Assembly: GCA_024752435.1 (NCBI GenBank)
Contig: CP103038.1
Location: 62,001 to 126,000 of the forward strand
DNA length: 64,000 bases
Reading direction: 5' to 3'
Source of the DNA: Allantophomopsis cytisporea
Taxonomy: Eukaryota; Ascomycota; Leotiomycetes; Phacidiales; Phacidiaceae
Shown here: piece after piece, positions 1 through 9,469 of the stretch
Position numbering within the stretch: the first letter of the stretch is position 1
How the letters are laid out: every line of letters begins with the position of its first letter
The notes under the pieces: generated by a model
The model's database searches: none
Seen by the model: the letters and a program-made list of their open reading frames with translations, nothing else
Told to the model about the DNA's origin: nothing
Translations under genes and position numbers: made by a program

Positions 1-45
1 GGTTATACCAAGAATTTTTAGGGTTCTTTTTATTATTTTTTTTTT

Positions 46-115
46 AGTCCCGGCCCCCCATCACATTGTGATGGGGGTTGTGACTGAGAGAAGCGCATGA
101 AATAAAAAAAAAATT
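46..115. repeat. Dispersed GC hairpin repeat, copy 1
   Basis: Contains AGTCCCGG, a palindromic ATCACATTGTGAT core flanked by C and G runs, and AAGCGCATGAAATAAA. The reverse complement of the same unit lies at about 55252-55334, and a shorter copy at 16855-16917. The three copies share the ends and differ inside the hairpin, which suggests a mobile or recombining element. Confidence 0.7.
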
Positions 116-160
116 AATGAAAAAGAAATTATGCTTTTATTATACCATTATACCAAGTAA

Positions 161-307
161 TTATAATTTACTTATAAATACACGAGTTAAAAATAAACGA
201 ACAAATCTTGGTAATACATACTTTGAAAACACGTAGATCATTACTACAAGTAATATAAAAGCAAAAGTTACTTGATTAATAAAATAAAAAGGTACTAATT
301 GAGGCAT
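161..307 (-). CDS. atp8: ATP synthase F0 subunit 8
   Basis: Short membrane subunit of the F0 part of ATP synthase. The 48-residue product starts with the family hallmark MPQLVPF, has one hydrophobic segment at about residues 12-30 and a basic tail. ATG is at 307 and TAA at 161-163; the length matches fungal atp8. It is too short for most ORF filters. It follows nad4 at a distance of about 1.2 kb on the same strand, the usual nad4-atp8-atp6 order; atp6 would lie beyond base 1. No internal TGA codon is needed. The call rests on the N-terminal motif, length and position. Confidence 0.93.
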   Translation of the reverse strand: MPQLVPFYFINQVTFAFILLVVMIYVFSKYVLPRFVRLFLTRVFISKL

Positions 308-947
308 TTTAATTGTCTTTTTTTATTAAATGCTTTCATAGCAAAAACTATTACTTATGCACCATTATCACATTTACCTACTATGATTCGCTTTGTACAA
401 ATATCCGTAGTTAAGGGTGAACCAAAAAAGAGGTTAAAAAAAATTATAAATGTTTAAAGGTTAATAAGATAATGAAAAGAAAAGATGTTCAGCATTATTT
501 ACTATAGAAAAAAGTATTTCTACTGGAAAAGATATATTTTCCTATTATTTTTTTTAATGCTTTTGATTATTTTTATAACTAAAAATAATCAGAAGCACGC
601 ATTAAAAAGGGAAGCGAGGACCTTACCATGTTTTTCAGAAGGTACCCTGCACAGGAAGAGCCTAAAAAAGGGTGTTTTTTTTGCATTTCCTTATTTTTTT
701 TTTTATTATTAAAAATAATAAAAAAAAAATAAGTAGCTGAGCGTAAAAGTTATAAGTACTATATTTAAAGATATTGTAAGAAAACTATCTACTATGGTTA
801 GATCTATATTTGTAAGATCTATGAGATTAGACAAATTTACTACCAGTAAATTTTAAATTAATACCTCTAAACATTAGTTCATAGTTTTCTTACTTATTTT
901 TTATCTTAAATAAAAAAATAATTCCAAAACTTAGCCACCAAGGTGGC

Positions 948-998
948 TGAACCTGCCCCCCCCCCTTTTTTTCATAAAGAAAAAAGGGGGGGGGGCAG
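948..998. repeat. Homopolymer hairpin insert
   Basis: A run of C, a run of T, a short CATAAAG loop, a run of A and a run of G form one hairpin. A close copy with the same loop lies inside the GIY-YIG ORF of the last cox2 intron (about 56395-56432). Confidence 0.65.
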
Positions 999-1250
999 GA
1001 AGCTTCCATTATTTAACATGACATTAGAGAAAGTCTTTATTGTATTTGTAAATACAATAGTATTACCTTGGTTAAACATAATAAACAGTACTTTTATAAA
1101 TATAGATCTCACCTATCGAACACTGTGTAGGATAAATCTTTAAATAAGCATGTGCAACATTATTTAACCTACAGCTTCATTCTCAATCTCCTACCATTAA
1201 AATAACAAAATTTCCTTTTACAGCTAATATTTTCCCCATAAATGGGGAAA

Positions 1251-1294
1251 GAAGGAGTGCGCAGCTTGGTTTAAACCAAGCTGCGCACTCCTTC
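1251..1294. repeat. Perfect 22-bp inverted repeat
   Basis: Two adjacent 22-base arms (GAAGGAGTGCGCAGC... and its exact reverse complement) form a hairpin without a spacer. It is GC-rich in an AT-rich spacer downstream of nad4, so it could act as an RNA processing or 3'-end structure, or be a mobile hairpin element. Confidence 0.75.
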
Positions 1295-1538
1295 GGTGAA
1301 TAAAATTTAAAAATATTTAGTATAGAATGACCTAGATATTAAAACAAATCTGGGTTATTTTATAGAAAATGACATGCTGTACTAACCTCTTTTCTAGATA
1401 GATTCAAGATGGGCATTAACCAAGCCTTCACTACCGCAGATGTTAATATAACTTGATCAAGAGTCAGCATAGCAGGGTTTAATCATTTTTTTTTTATTAC
1501 AGCTATGCGTCGAAAAAAAAAACAGAAAGATCAGGAAC

Positions 1539-3004
1539 TTATGGAGAATTATAGATTAAAGTTGAAACTGAGTAATGTAAACCATCTAATATTGGGGCAG
1601 GGTATATACCTAGTACAACCGTGAATGTTACTAATATAAATAACAATAAGAATTCTCTCTTGTTCAAGTCAGGAATGTTAGCAGATATATGTTTAGAAAG
1701 AACACCACCAAACGCTATTCTATTATATAAAAAGATAGTATATGCAGCTGAAAATACTATAGAAGAACTAGCTAAAAAACCTAATAAAGGTAATCTCTCG
1801 AAAGCTCCGCATAGTGATAAAAATTCACCCACGAAATTTAAAGTTAACGGTGTTCCCATATTACCTAAACATAGTATAAAGAATAAGATAGAGAAAAGAG
1901 GCATTATTTGTGTCATTCCTCTATAGTACGTTATTAATCTAGTATGTGTTCTGTCATATAAAATACCACCCGCACATATAAATAATCCTGGAGATACTAG
2001 TCCGTGAGCTAGACCTAGAAGTATTGCACCTTCTATACCTTGAATACTATTACTAAATGACCCCATTAAATATATAGCAGCATGACCAACAGAAGAATAA
2101 GCGATAATTTCTTTTATGTCTATTGTACGTAAAGTACTTAGACTAGCATAAATAACAGTAATCACCCCTAATAAATAAACGACATATGTTAAATCTAAAG
2201 AAGCTTTAGGCAATATAGGTAAAAGTAGTCTAAATACACCGTATAAACTTAGTTTTAAAACTATACCCGCAAGAATAATACTTCCACCTAAAGGTGACTC
2301 AACATGAGCCTTTAATAATCACCCGTTAACGAACATTAAGGGAGTTTTAACTGCAAATGCGATAAATATACCATAAAATAAAAATAATTGTGTAGAGTAA
2401 TTAAAATTAGTTTTAAATAAGGCATCGAAATCTGTAGTACCCATTATAGAAGACATAGTAAGAATAGATAATAATAAGAATAAGGATCCTAATAATGTAT
2501 ATAAAAATAGGTAAAAACTAGCTCTTACTTTATTACTTGATCCAAATAATCCTATTAATAAAAATAAAGGAGGTAAGATACTTTCAAAAAAGATGTAAAA
2601 CAATAATATACCATAAAATAAAAACTGCTAATAATAAAGTTTCTAATAACAATACTATTATAACATAAGATCTTACATTATCACTTATAGATGTTCAATT
2701 AGATAACAGTGCTATTGGCATTATTATAGTTGTTAATAGTCACAAAATAAATAGACAAACCATCCACACCTAAATAAAAATCATATGAACTTATCTGGTG
2801 ATATTCTTGTACAAATTGAAATTGATTACTACTAAAATCGAATAGTATAAATACTATTAAAGAAACAAATAAATTAACTATAGATGTAGTTAATGCAGTG
2901 GTTTTAATACGTCTTATGTTTAAAGCGGATAGCTCATAAGACATACCAGTAGATATAATAAATATACCCGCTATAGGTATTAATAATAAAAGTAAAAGTA
3001 ACAT
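1539..3004 (-). CDS. nad4: NADH dehydrogenase subunit 4 (two indels)
   Basis: Membrane proton-pumping subunit of complex I. Family motifs are clear: ESILPPLFLLIG, SLFLLLSILTM, KAHVESPLGGSIILAG, AYSSVGHAAIYL, LTLNFVGEFLSL, and the C-terminus GIYPAPILDGLHYSVS. ATG is at 3004 and TAA at 1539-1541. The N-terminal part is in one frame, but a single extra base near 2730 (before LLTTIIMPIALL) and a second shift near 2610 (13 nt where 15 are expected, just before LLFYIFFES) move it into two further frames. Downstream the frame is clean, with TGA read as Trp. Either the sequence has local errors, or the gene is broken, or frameshifting or alternate copies rescue it. The strong conservation on both sides argues against long decay. 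Confidence 0.9.
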
Positions 3005-3322
3005 GTATTATATATTTTAATGATAAATAAATTTCCCGACGGATCAAATATAAAACTCTGATCTTTACATTCACTATATAGGGCTGATCTAGTCAAAACC
3101 CAATAGATAAAAAAGGCCATAACGAATAAATCCTTCTACTATCTAAAACTTAATGACTTTTTTTTGCCAACCAGTGCTTAATGTTTTTTAGATTATTGGT
3201 TCTTTTTAATTTTTTTTCTTTATTACATAAAGAAAAAAAAAAACACAAAAAAAGAATAGAGGGCAGATAATAAATTTTATTACTTTGCACTGCTAAAGAA
3301 TATATACAAAAAATAAGATATA
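3005..3322. other. nad1-nad4 spacer
   Basis: 318 nt without a recognisable gene. A weak T-run/A-run hairpin lies near 3215-3245. Confidence 0.6.
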
Positions 3323-6300
3323 TTAAAGTAAATTGATATTTGAAGGTATTATCTCAAAACTATATAATATACAAGGAACTAAAATAACAAAGGCAATAAC
3401 TATTGGTAATAAGACAGTTCAACAGAAGGACATTAATTGATCATAACGGATTCTAGGGAAAGAAGCTCTAGCTCATATGAAACACGAAAATCAATATACA
3501 AGCTTTTACTCCTAAACTAAGTCCATATAATAATCCTTCTAATAAAGGATCTGATAATAAGCTATCATTTTTGTAGATATTCTCTATATAGAAATCAAAA
3601 TCAACATATTGAATTAAACTAAATAGAGGTAAATAATCAAATAAATAACCACCTAAAAATAATATACTAGCTAATATACAAATTAATACTATACTAGCAT
3701 ATTCAGCTAAGAAGAAGAAAACAAATATAACCGCGGCGTGTTCTGTCATAAAACCACTAACAAGCTCTGATTCCAAAATATGTAGTACATGTGTAAACAC
3801 ACTGTAAACACTATTTATTATTTACTTTAAAACGAAATGTTTTATTGTAAATAAGGCCTGAATTTAAATACTTTCCTACAGTTACTCATCTTTTCCCAGC
3901 GAAGCTGGGAAAAGAAGATATGTTTAAATGTTTGGCTAATTCTACGTTATTTTTAAAGTTTAAAACGAGATTGTCATTTAAATCATAAATACCTAGCCCA
4001 TTGTTTACTCATCTTATCACTAATACTTTGTCTAGTTAAGAGGCTATGTTCTTTACCAAACATTGGATTTAATTCTCCGGGTTTACTGATTAACACACGT
4101 GCTTCAGCTGTATGTGTTTTACCGTACATAGGATGATTAGATTTGTCTTCATATCATTTTAACATTTTTAATTTAGCTTCGTCTGTATGTTTATAATGTT
4201 TTTTTTTTATTATTATAAATAATAATAAAAAAAAAAACAGCAAGACTAGTAGCTGTTCGTTTAAAATTATACAAATTGAATAAAGAATACTTTTCAATAT
4301 AACTAGTTTCTAAGTCAGTTAAAGCTTTTTGACTAACTAATTTATTGTCATATGTAAAATATTCAAATACACCAAAGTTAAATTTATCTAAACCATATTT
4401 TAGTATAGCATTTTGTAATGCTATGTTAGATTTTTTATTAGAAAGATGTTCGATAAATCTTAGATATAAATCTTTAGCACTACCTATGTATAGTTTACCA
4501 TTAACTGTGTTTATAAAACAATAAACACCACTTTTATTTTTTAATACTTCACGATAAGACAAAACTATTTGATTGTCCTCTAAACTATTAAATACTATAA
4601 TTGGTGTGGGTAATGATGAAAAAGAAGGTGAAGATGAGTTAGACGAAGTAGAATAACTTCTTTTTGTAGTTGTATTTATACATCTGTAACCTCTATTGTT
4701 ATTAAAGGGTAATGATTTCAGATTTTAGTACTACTCCTACATTTACATGCAAGTTTGGACTATATCTTATTAAACTAGTATCAACCGGTTTAATGATCGC
4801 ATATAGTCTCTGAGGATCCCATTAAGATAATCTAATATTATCGTCTGGTTTCCTGCTGATTGTCCTATTTTTCTAATAGGGTTTTCCAGCAAATAGCGAT
4901 CTTTTATGAAGCCAAATCATATTTGGTTAGTCAATAGCTTCAGCTAAATCAAAAGGAGGTCTATTAGTTTCTGCAATAGACCCTATAAAGAATATTATAA
5001 ATATCGGAAATAACGGTATTATAAATCAAATAGCTCTTTGAGCTTCTATATTAACCGTAAGATTTAAACTACCAGTTAACATAATAACTAATAATATGGC
5101 AGAACTTAGAATTAATTCATAACTAATTAATTGAGCTGTACTTCTAAGTGAACCTAAAAAAGCATATTTACTATTAGCACTTCATCCGGCTAATAGTATT
5201 CCATATGTAGCTAAAGAAGATACTGCTAACATATAAAGTATACCTAAATTAAAATCACTTATTGCTAATCCTGGACCATACGGTACCACAGCATATCCTA
5301 ATAATGCAAAGATTAATGTTATTATAGGACCAAGGAAAAATAATATTAAATTAGCTTGTGTAGGTGAAACATACTCTTTTAAAAGTAGTTTTAAGGCATC
5401 TGCAACTTTTGAAGCCATTTAGTTGGATTTTACTCCATTCTACTATTAAACTCTTATACCTCGTATTTCTACGAGGAGTAGACTATATCATCCTCTTTCT
5501 ATTTCCTTTAAAATTAGATTAAAAAGATGTAAAACGTGTAGTCGTTGAGGATCCCTGTATTATATTTTGACTTAAATATCTAATGAATTTAAGAAACATA
5601 TAAAAAGGTTTCCTGCTGATTGTCCTAAGATTTTAATATTAGGAGTTTCCAGCATATAGTTTTATTTGCATATAAATATAAAGGAATACCAGCTACGCTG
5701 TTAAATATAAGGAATGATATTAAGATATTTCCTTTTTTTTTTTTATTTATATGGCACTTGCATTCATAAATCCAATTATCATTTTAAATTATACAATTTA
5801 ATGGTATAAGCCGTAAAAGAATTAAATAGAAAGAATTAAACTTATTAATATTGTTTTTATCTTTTTTCCTTAGTTACTGTAAGGGAAAAGAATAAAATAG
5901 TAAATCTTTATATGATTCGCTGGTATCAATAATTTTACTTATTTTTTTTGTAGTAATACCTAAATCAGTTGATGCTTTAAGCTTTGAAACATAAGTAGGT
6001 GAATTTTCATTTATTAATACAAGATTTTCACCCTTCTTTTTATAAACTCAAACAGCAGTAGTAACATTTTCGCTGGCATTCATGCAAGACCTTTAGGTCT
6101 TGCATGAATGCAGGTTAAATTATTTAAAAGTTCATCTCTTACAGTAACACTAAGTTCTGAACTGAAAAAATAAACCCAGATACCATTTTTATTAACTGCG
6201 GATCTAGTATCTAAGTTCGATAATATAGCCCGATAATCCACATTAAAATGATCCCCGGTTTTTTTCATACTATTAAAAGGTGAGTTATTAATTAATTTAA

Positions 6301-7600
6301 GTGTTTTAGCTTCATAAACTCATACTTTAATTTGATTCTTTTTAGCTTGTATTGTACTTAATTCAACTAACTCTTTAAATTCTTTGTCACTTAGAGGTTT
6401 GCTGAATAAATAGTGCCCGTTTATACCACCGGGTTTTAAACTATCTATGTGAGATCTAATCATATTAGAATTAACTTTTAAAAACTCACTGGCTTTTTCC
6501 CTTGAAACAAAGCATTGTTCACAAGTATCTCTTCTTACATGGTCATAAAAAAAAGGGAGTTTTTTTATGGACTTCTGGTTATCAGATAGTGTATAAATTC
6601 AAACCTTTTTAGCTAACTTAGAATACAGTTCTAACCCAGCAGATGAACTTTTAACTAAACTCAATATTGACTCAAAGTTATCAATAGTTTTACTATAAAA
6701 TAATAACCCCTTATAAGGTACATTTGTATTAAGATACATCCTTATTGTTTCTCGGGCTATATTAGTAGCTTTAGTAGCACTGTTTACACTATCATATTGT
6801 ACAAAAGCTTTATCTATATGCGAATTAGTATATTTATATGCATAGATAGAAATACTGGTTCTGTTACTGTTTAGCACAGTATCTGTACGGTTTGACTCTA
6901 ATATGTCATATAAGCTTTTGTAAACTGTAGCTTCAGAATATTTAGATATAAAATTAGTGTTTAATAATGGTAAATATTCTTGTAGATATCAGTTCTCTCT
7001 AGCTCCTTGTTGTTCAGAAGAACATACTTCAATAACAGAAAAGTCGAAAGAATCTCATCCCACAATAGTAGCAAACAGATGAAATCTATCTGTTAATTTG
7101 TGTTTAATATGAGATCTAAATCTATTTTGAAAATTAATAGTTCTTCCTATGTAATAAATATTTAAATCATATTTATACTGTATTAGATAAATACCACCTG
7201 TATCACCTAATTCTTGAAAAAACAAGGATCTTTCTTTTAAATTCAAAATATCTGAGCAGGTTGCCAATAAATTTTTATCAAAAACTTTGACAAGAGCTAC
7301 TCTATCTCGAAATAATTCTTTTATAGCTTCTAAATGTATAGCATCAGCTGTACATGAAGCGGTATTTAACCTATCATTTGGATTGTATAATTTTCTACTT
7401 GTATGATAACATCTATTTATGTTTTTGCCTTTCAATGCCTGTAATAGCCCCAGGTAACCCACCGCATTAGGTCCTAATCTTCTTTGCATACTCGCCATAG
7501 TTTTTCTTTCAGCTACAGTTACATAAGCTACAGTTAATAATACGGGAACAGTTACTAATAAGACTTCTATAATAGATATTAAAGTTGGAAAGTATATCAT
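3323..7600 (-). CDS. nad1: NADH dehydrogenase subunit 1 (3 exons)
   Basis: Quinone-site membrane subunit of complex I. Exons are 7600-7435, 5405-4936 and 3773-3323. Exon 1 carries AERKTMASMQRRLGPNAVG; the exon 1/2 junction rebuilds GLLQAFADALKLL with a split Phe codon; exon 2 ends NRPPFDLAEA; exon 3 starts ESELVSGFMTEHAA and ends SFEIIPSNI. Boundaries follow the group I rule. TGA encodes Trp, as in LLAGWSANSKYAFLGS. Exon 3 contains one extra base near 3476, between FVF and IWARASFPRIR, that shifts the frame by one; the rest of the gene is intact. This indel is within 0.9 kb of the two in nad4. Confidence 0.92.
3953..4732 (-). pseudogene. GIY-YIG homing endonuclease, broken by an A/T hairpin
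   Basis: The open frame begins near 4732 without an ATG, carries a presequence-like KRSYSTSSNSSS stretch, then a GIY-YIG nuclease domain (GVYCF...LYIGSAKD) around 4530-4460. After the nuclease domain a T-run/A-run hairpin at about 4197-4239 introduces a stop and a frame change. The rest of the protein (KHTDEAKLKM, HPMYGKTHT, NPMFGKEHS), which looks like NUMOD3-type DNA-binding repeats, continues in another frame to 3953. Intact relatives would cut intronless nad1 to spread the intron. The nuclease domain itself is uninterrupted, so a truncated protein could still be made. Confidence 0.8.
4197..4239. repeat. A/T hairpin inside an intron ORF
   Basis: Near-perfect palindrome: TG, a T run, ATTATTAT, its complement, an A run, ACA. 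It interrupts the GIY-YIG reading frame, so it is probably a late insertion. Confidence 0.75.
5874..7434 (-). pseudogene. GIY-YIG endonuclease fused to nad1 exon 1, broken by a hairpin
   Basis: Reads on from nad1 exon 1. A presequence-like NRCYHTSRKLY stretch is followed by a GIY-YIG domain (GGIYLIQYKYD...YYIGRTINF) at about 7200-7110, then a long helical DNA-binding region with TGA-coded Trp. At 6076-6111 a perfect 36-bp palindrome shifts the frame: the ORF then reads ARPKGLA and soon stops, while the original tail (SENVTTAVWVYKKKGENL...) continues in another frame to 5874. The nuclease domain is intact, so only the DNA-binding tail is damaged. Removing the palindrome would need to restore one frame for this reading to hold. 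Confidence 0.8.
6076..6111. repeat. 36-bp perfect palindrome
   Basis: Arms GCATTCATGCAAGACCT and reverse complement with a TT centre. It sits in the nad1 intron 1 endonuclease ORF at the point where the frame is lost. Confidence 0.85.
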
Positions 7601-8786
7601 TTTTTATTCTAAAGGTCTAATTTTCAATGAGATACGAGTTCTGGCTATCGATTTATAATATTTTTGCAATTTTTGTTCTTTTTTTGTAAAAAAAAATATA
7701 TATGCAAGATAGGGCTAAAATTTATATACTTTGGAGCTCCCCACGATTTTAATATTAAAATAAAATTAGAATCCCTTGGCTAGCTGCAAGCACTTCCTTT
7801 TACCTTCAAGTTTTATTGCTTTTTTGCTTTTTTTTCTTGGCATGCCAAGAAAAAAAAATAGCTGTAAAACTTAAAGAAGGTCAGCGTATTGTAAAGCATA
7901 CTTTTATTACAGCTATCTTGCACCTCTCTGTATGAAAACATACTCTAAGAATTTATTAGAAAAAAAAATAATTTTATATATGATCTACTACTATAATAAA
8001 TATAATGTAGATTTGTTTTAATTTTATGGCTAAACTAAACTTAATAATATCTTTAGGTTACTGAGTAGTAAATTTTGGTTTATATATGCAAATTACCTAT
8101 TATTAGCTTAGATCAATCAAGGTTCGAGTAGCCGGGCACATAAAAAAGAAGCTGGCCCCCGAAGGGTCAGTAGGCCCCCTTAAAGAGGGGGGGGCTCCGA
8201 ATACTACCGCGCGCGGTAGTCCACCACTATTCAGAGATATGATAGATATATCTATCATAATGGTGGACGGATTAATTATTTCAGGATGAATCATTTATAA
8301 TAGAAATATTCTAAACATAGAAATCCAGGTATTAAACCTTCTTACAACTAGATCTTGCTATAAGTTATATATAGAGTCTTTCTACTCATTTTTTTAGCTT
8401 ATATTATATATCTATTTACATACTTAGTAAAAAACAATATAATATAAACATAATATAATATATATGATTTGGCTGCTTTATTAATGCCACTATTAGGAAT
8501 TTTTTTTTACCATGCTTACAACTTAAAAATAAAGGAGGGGCTAGAAAAGAAAGAAGATGGATAGCTGGATTTTGCAACTAAACAATAAAAGTGAAAAGTA
8601 AAGCAAAAATACGATTAGCAAGCCTTAAATTATAATTTTATTATTATTTGTATAGATTTATATTCACATTATACACGTAACTTATCCTGATAACTTCTAT
8701 ACTGCTTTATATATCCTTATCCAAAACAGGTTCAAAAAAAGTATCTTTAAGGAAAAAAAAAAAATAACAAAAGAAGATAGTGTTTT
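7601..8786. other. trnC-nad1 spacer
   Basis: No gene found. Holds a CTTGGCATGCCAAG hairpin at about 7835-7850, a GC-rich patch at 8150-8225, and at about 8283-8470 a segment resembling 38735-39010 (AATCAAGGTATC..., ...TTTACATA-TAGTAA...), so this is a partly duplicated spacer. Confidence 0.55.
8283..8470. repeat. Dispersed spacer repeat, copy 1
   Basis: Diverged match to about 38735-39010 in the same orientation, sharing the blocks AACATAGAAA, GGTATTAAACCTT or GGTATCAAACCTT, and alternating TATATTATATC and TTTACATA motifs. I tried a tRNA fold and did not get a convincing anticodon arm. Confidence 0.5.
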
Positions 8787-8858
8787 AGAGATATGGAGGA
8801 ATCGAACCCCAAATTTTCGATCTGCAATCAAAATGTAGAACCATCTACTACATACCTC
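8787..8858 (-). tRNA. trnC: tRNA-Cys (GCA), copy 1
   Basis: Acceptor GAGGTAT pairs with ATATCTC. The anticodon stem TTTGA/TCGAA encloses loop TTGCAGA, giving anticodon GCA. The T-stem has one mismatch (TGGGG against CCTCC) that is absent from the second copy at 25599-25671, so this may be the weaker copy. Confidence 0.85.
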
Positions 8859-9049
8859 TTATGTATCTATCTTAAGTTATAAGATAAATACATTTAGTAC
8901 ATTATTAAATATAATACTAATTACTTTATTTTTATACATTTTTTCATCTTTATGTTTTTTTACTATTTTGTAATTTTTCTTGGCATGCGGAGCTCCCAAG
9001 AAAAAAAAAAGCAAAAAAAAAACAGCATAATAAGACTTAAATAAACAAT

Positions 9050-9469
9050 TTAATGTTTATATGAAGCATTTAATTTCTTAAATTTTTCTATCTGATCAGT
9101 TAACTGTGACGTATAGTTGTGATCTGTTTGTTTGATTTCTTGTTCTATGCTGAACCCTTTTTGAAATAAATCATTAATAGAAGAACCATGGTTATTTATT
9201 AAACGATCCACAATACCTAATCTATTGCTAATATTATTATAAGTAGTTTCAGACATGCTAGCTGGAACATCCATAGACATATTACCTTGAGCATCCGTTA
9301 CTACATTAACACCATGTTGACTAATTATGTTATTGAATTGTTCAATAAATCCCGCAAGTTGAGGGAGCATTCTATTTACTTCATTAATAATACTATCTAA
9401 CTCGAAGCTACTTTTTAAAGGTAGGGTCACAAAACCATGGTGTTTAGGTGGATAATGTAACCCTAACAT
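9050..9469 (-). CDS. orf139, starts in the cox1 stop codon
   Basis: Unknown function. Its ATG shares one base with the cox1 stop (TAATG), the same arrangement as nad4L-nad5, so it is placed for coupled translation after cox1. The first 20 residues repeat the cox1 C-terminus: PPKHHGFVTLPLKSS here against [15 protein letters not shown] in cox1. The remaining about 118 residues are unrelated to cox1, hydrophilic and helical, rich in Asn, Gln and Ile (VVTDAQGNMSMDVPASMS, then RLGIVDRLINNHG, then a Lys-rich coiled-coil-like end). No membrane segment. Probably an acquired sequence joined to a duplicated cox1 tail. The ORF is intact, which suggests either recency or selection. Confidence 0.7.
   Translation of the reverse strand: MLGLHYPPKHHGFVTLPLKSSFELDSIINEVNRMLPQLAGFIEQFNNIISQHGVNVVTDAQGNMSMDVPASMSETTYNNISNRLGIVDRLINNHGSSINDLFQKGFSIEQEIKQTDHNYTSQLTDQIEKFKKLNASYKH

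Larger units (their letters stand above)
308..1538. other. nad4-atp8 spacer
   Basis: AT-rich, no credible gene on either strand. It holds a C-run/G-run hairpin at about 948-998, almost identical to one inside a cox2 intron ORF near 56395-56432, and a perfect 22-bp-arm inverted repeat at 1251-1294. The plus-strand open frames here are low-complexity and match nothing I recognise. Confidence 0.6.
3774..4935 (-). other. nad1 intron 2, group I
   Basis: Inserted after the codon for the second Ala in DLAEA. The core is at about 4745-4910, with the same signatures as most introns here: AATCAGCAGGAAACC, TCAGAGACTA and AAGATATAGTCC on the minus strand. It carries a broken GIY-YIG ORF. Confidence 0.85.
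5406..7434 (-). other. nad1 intron 1, group I
   Basis: Splits the Phe codon of GLLQAFADAL. Core signatures are at about 5440-5660. The intron ORF is fused in frame to exon 1. Confidence 0.85.

Noticed and set aside
485..1143. Plus-strand ORFs of 66-75 codons downstream of nad4
   Set aside because: Low-complexity, Tyr/Phe/Lys-rich, one crosses a hairpin; no motif and on the strand opposite to all core genes.
1621..1926. Plus-strand ORF of 101 codons
   Set aside because: Antisense shadow of nad4.
8283..8400. Possible tRNA in the trnC-nad1 spacer
   Set aside because: Ends pair (TAGAAA/TTTCTA) and a T-arm-like GGTTTAATACC is present, but no proper anticodon stem and loop could be formed.
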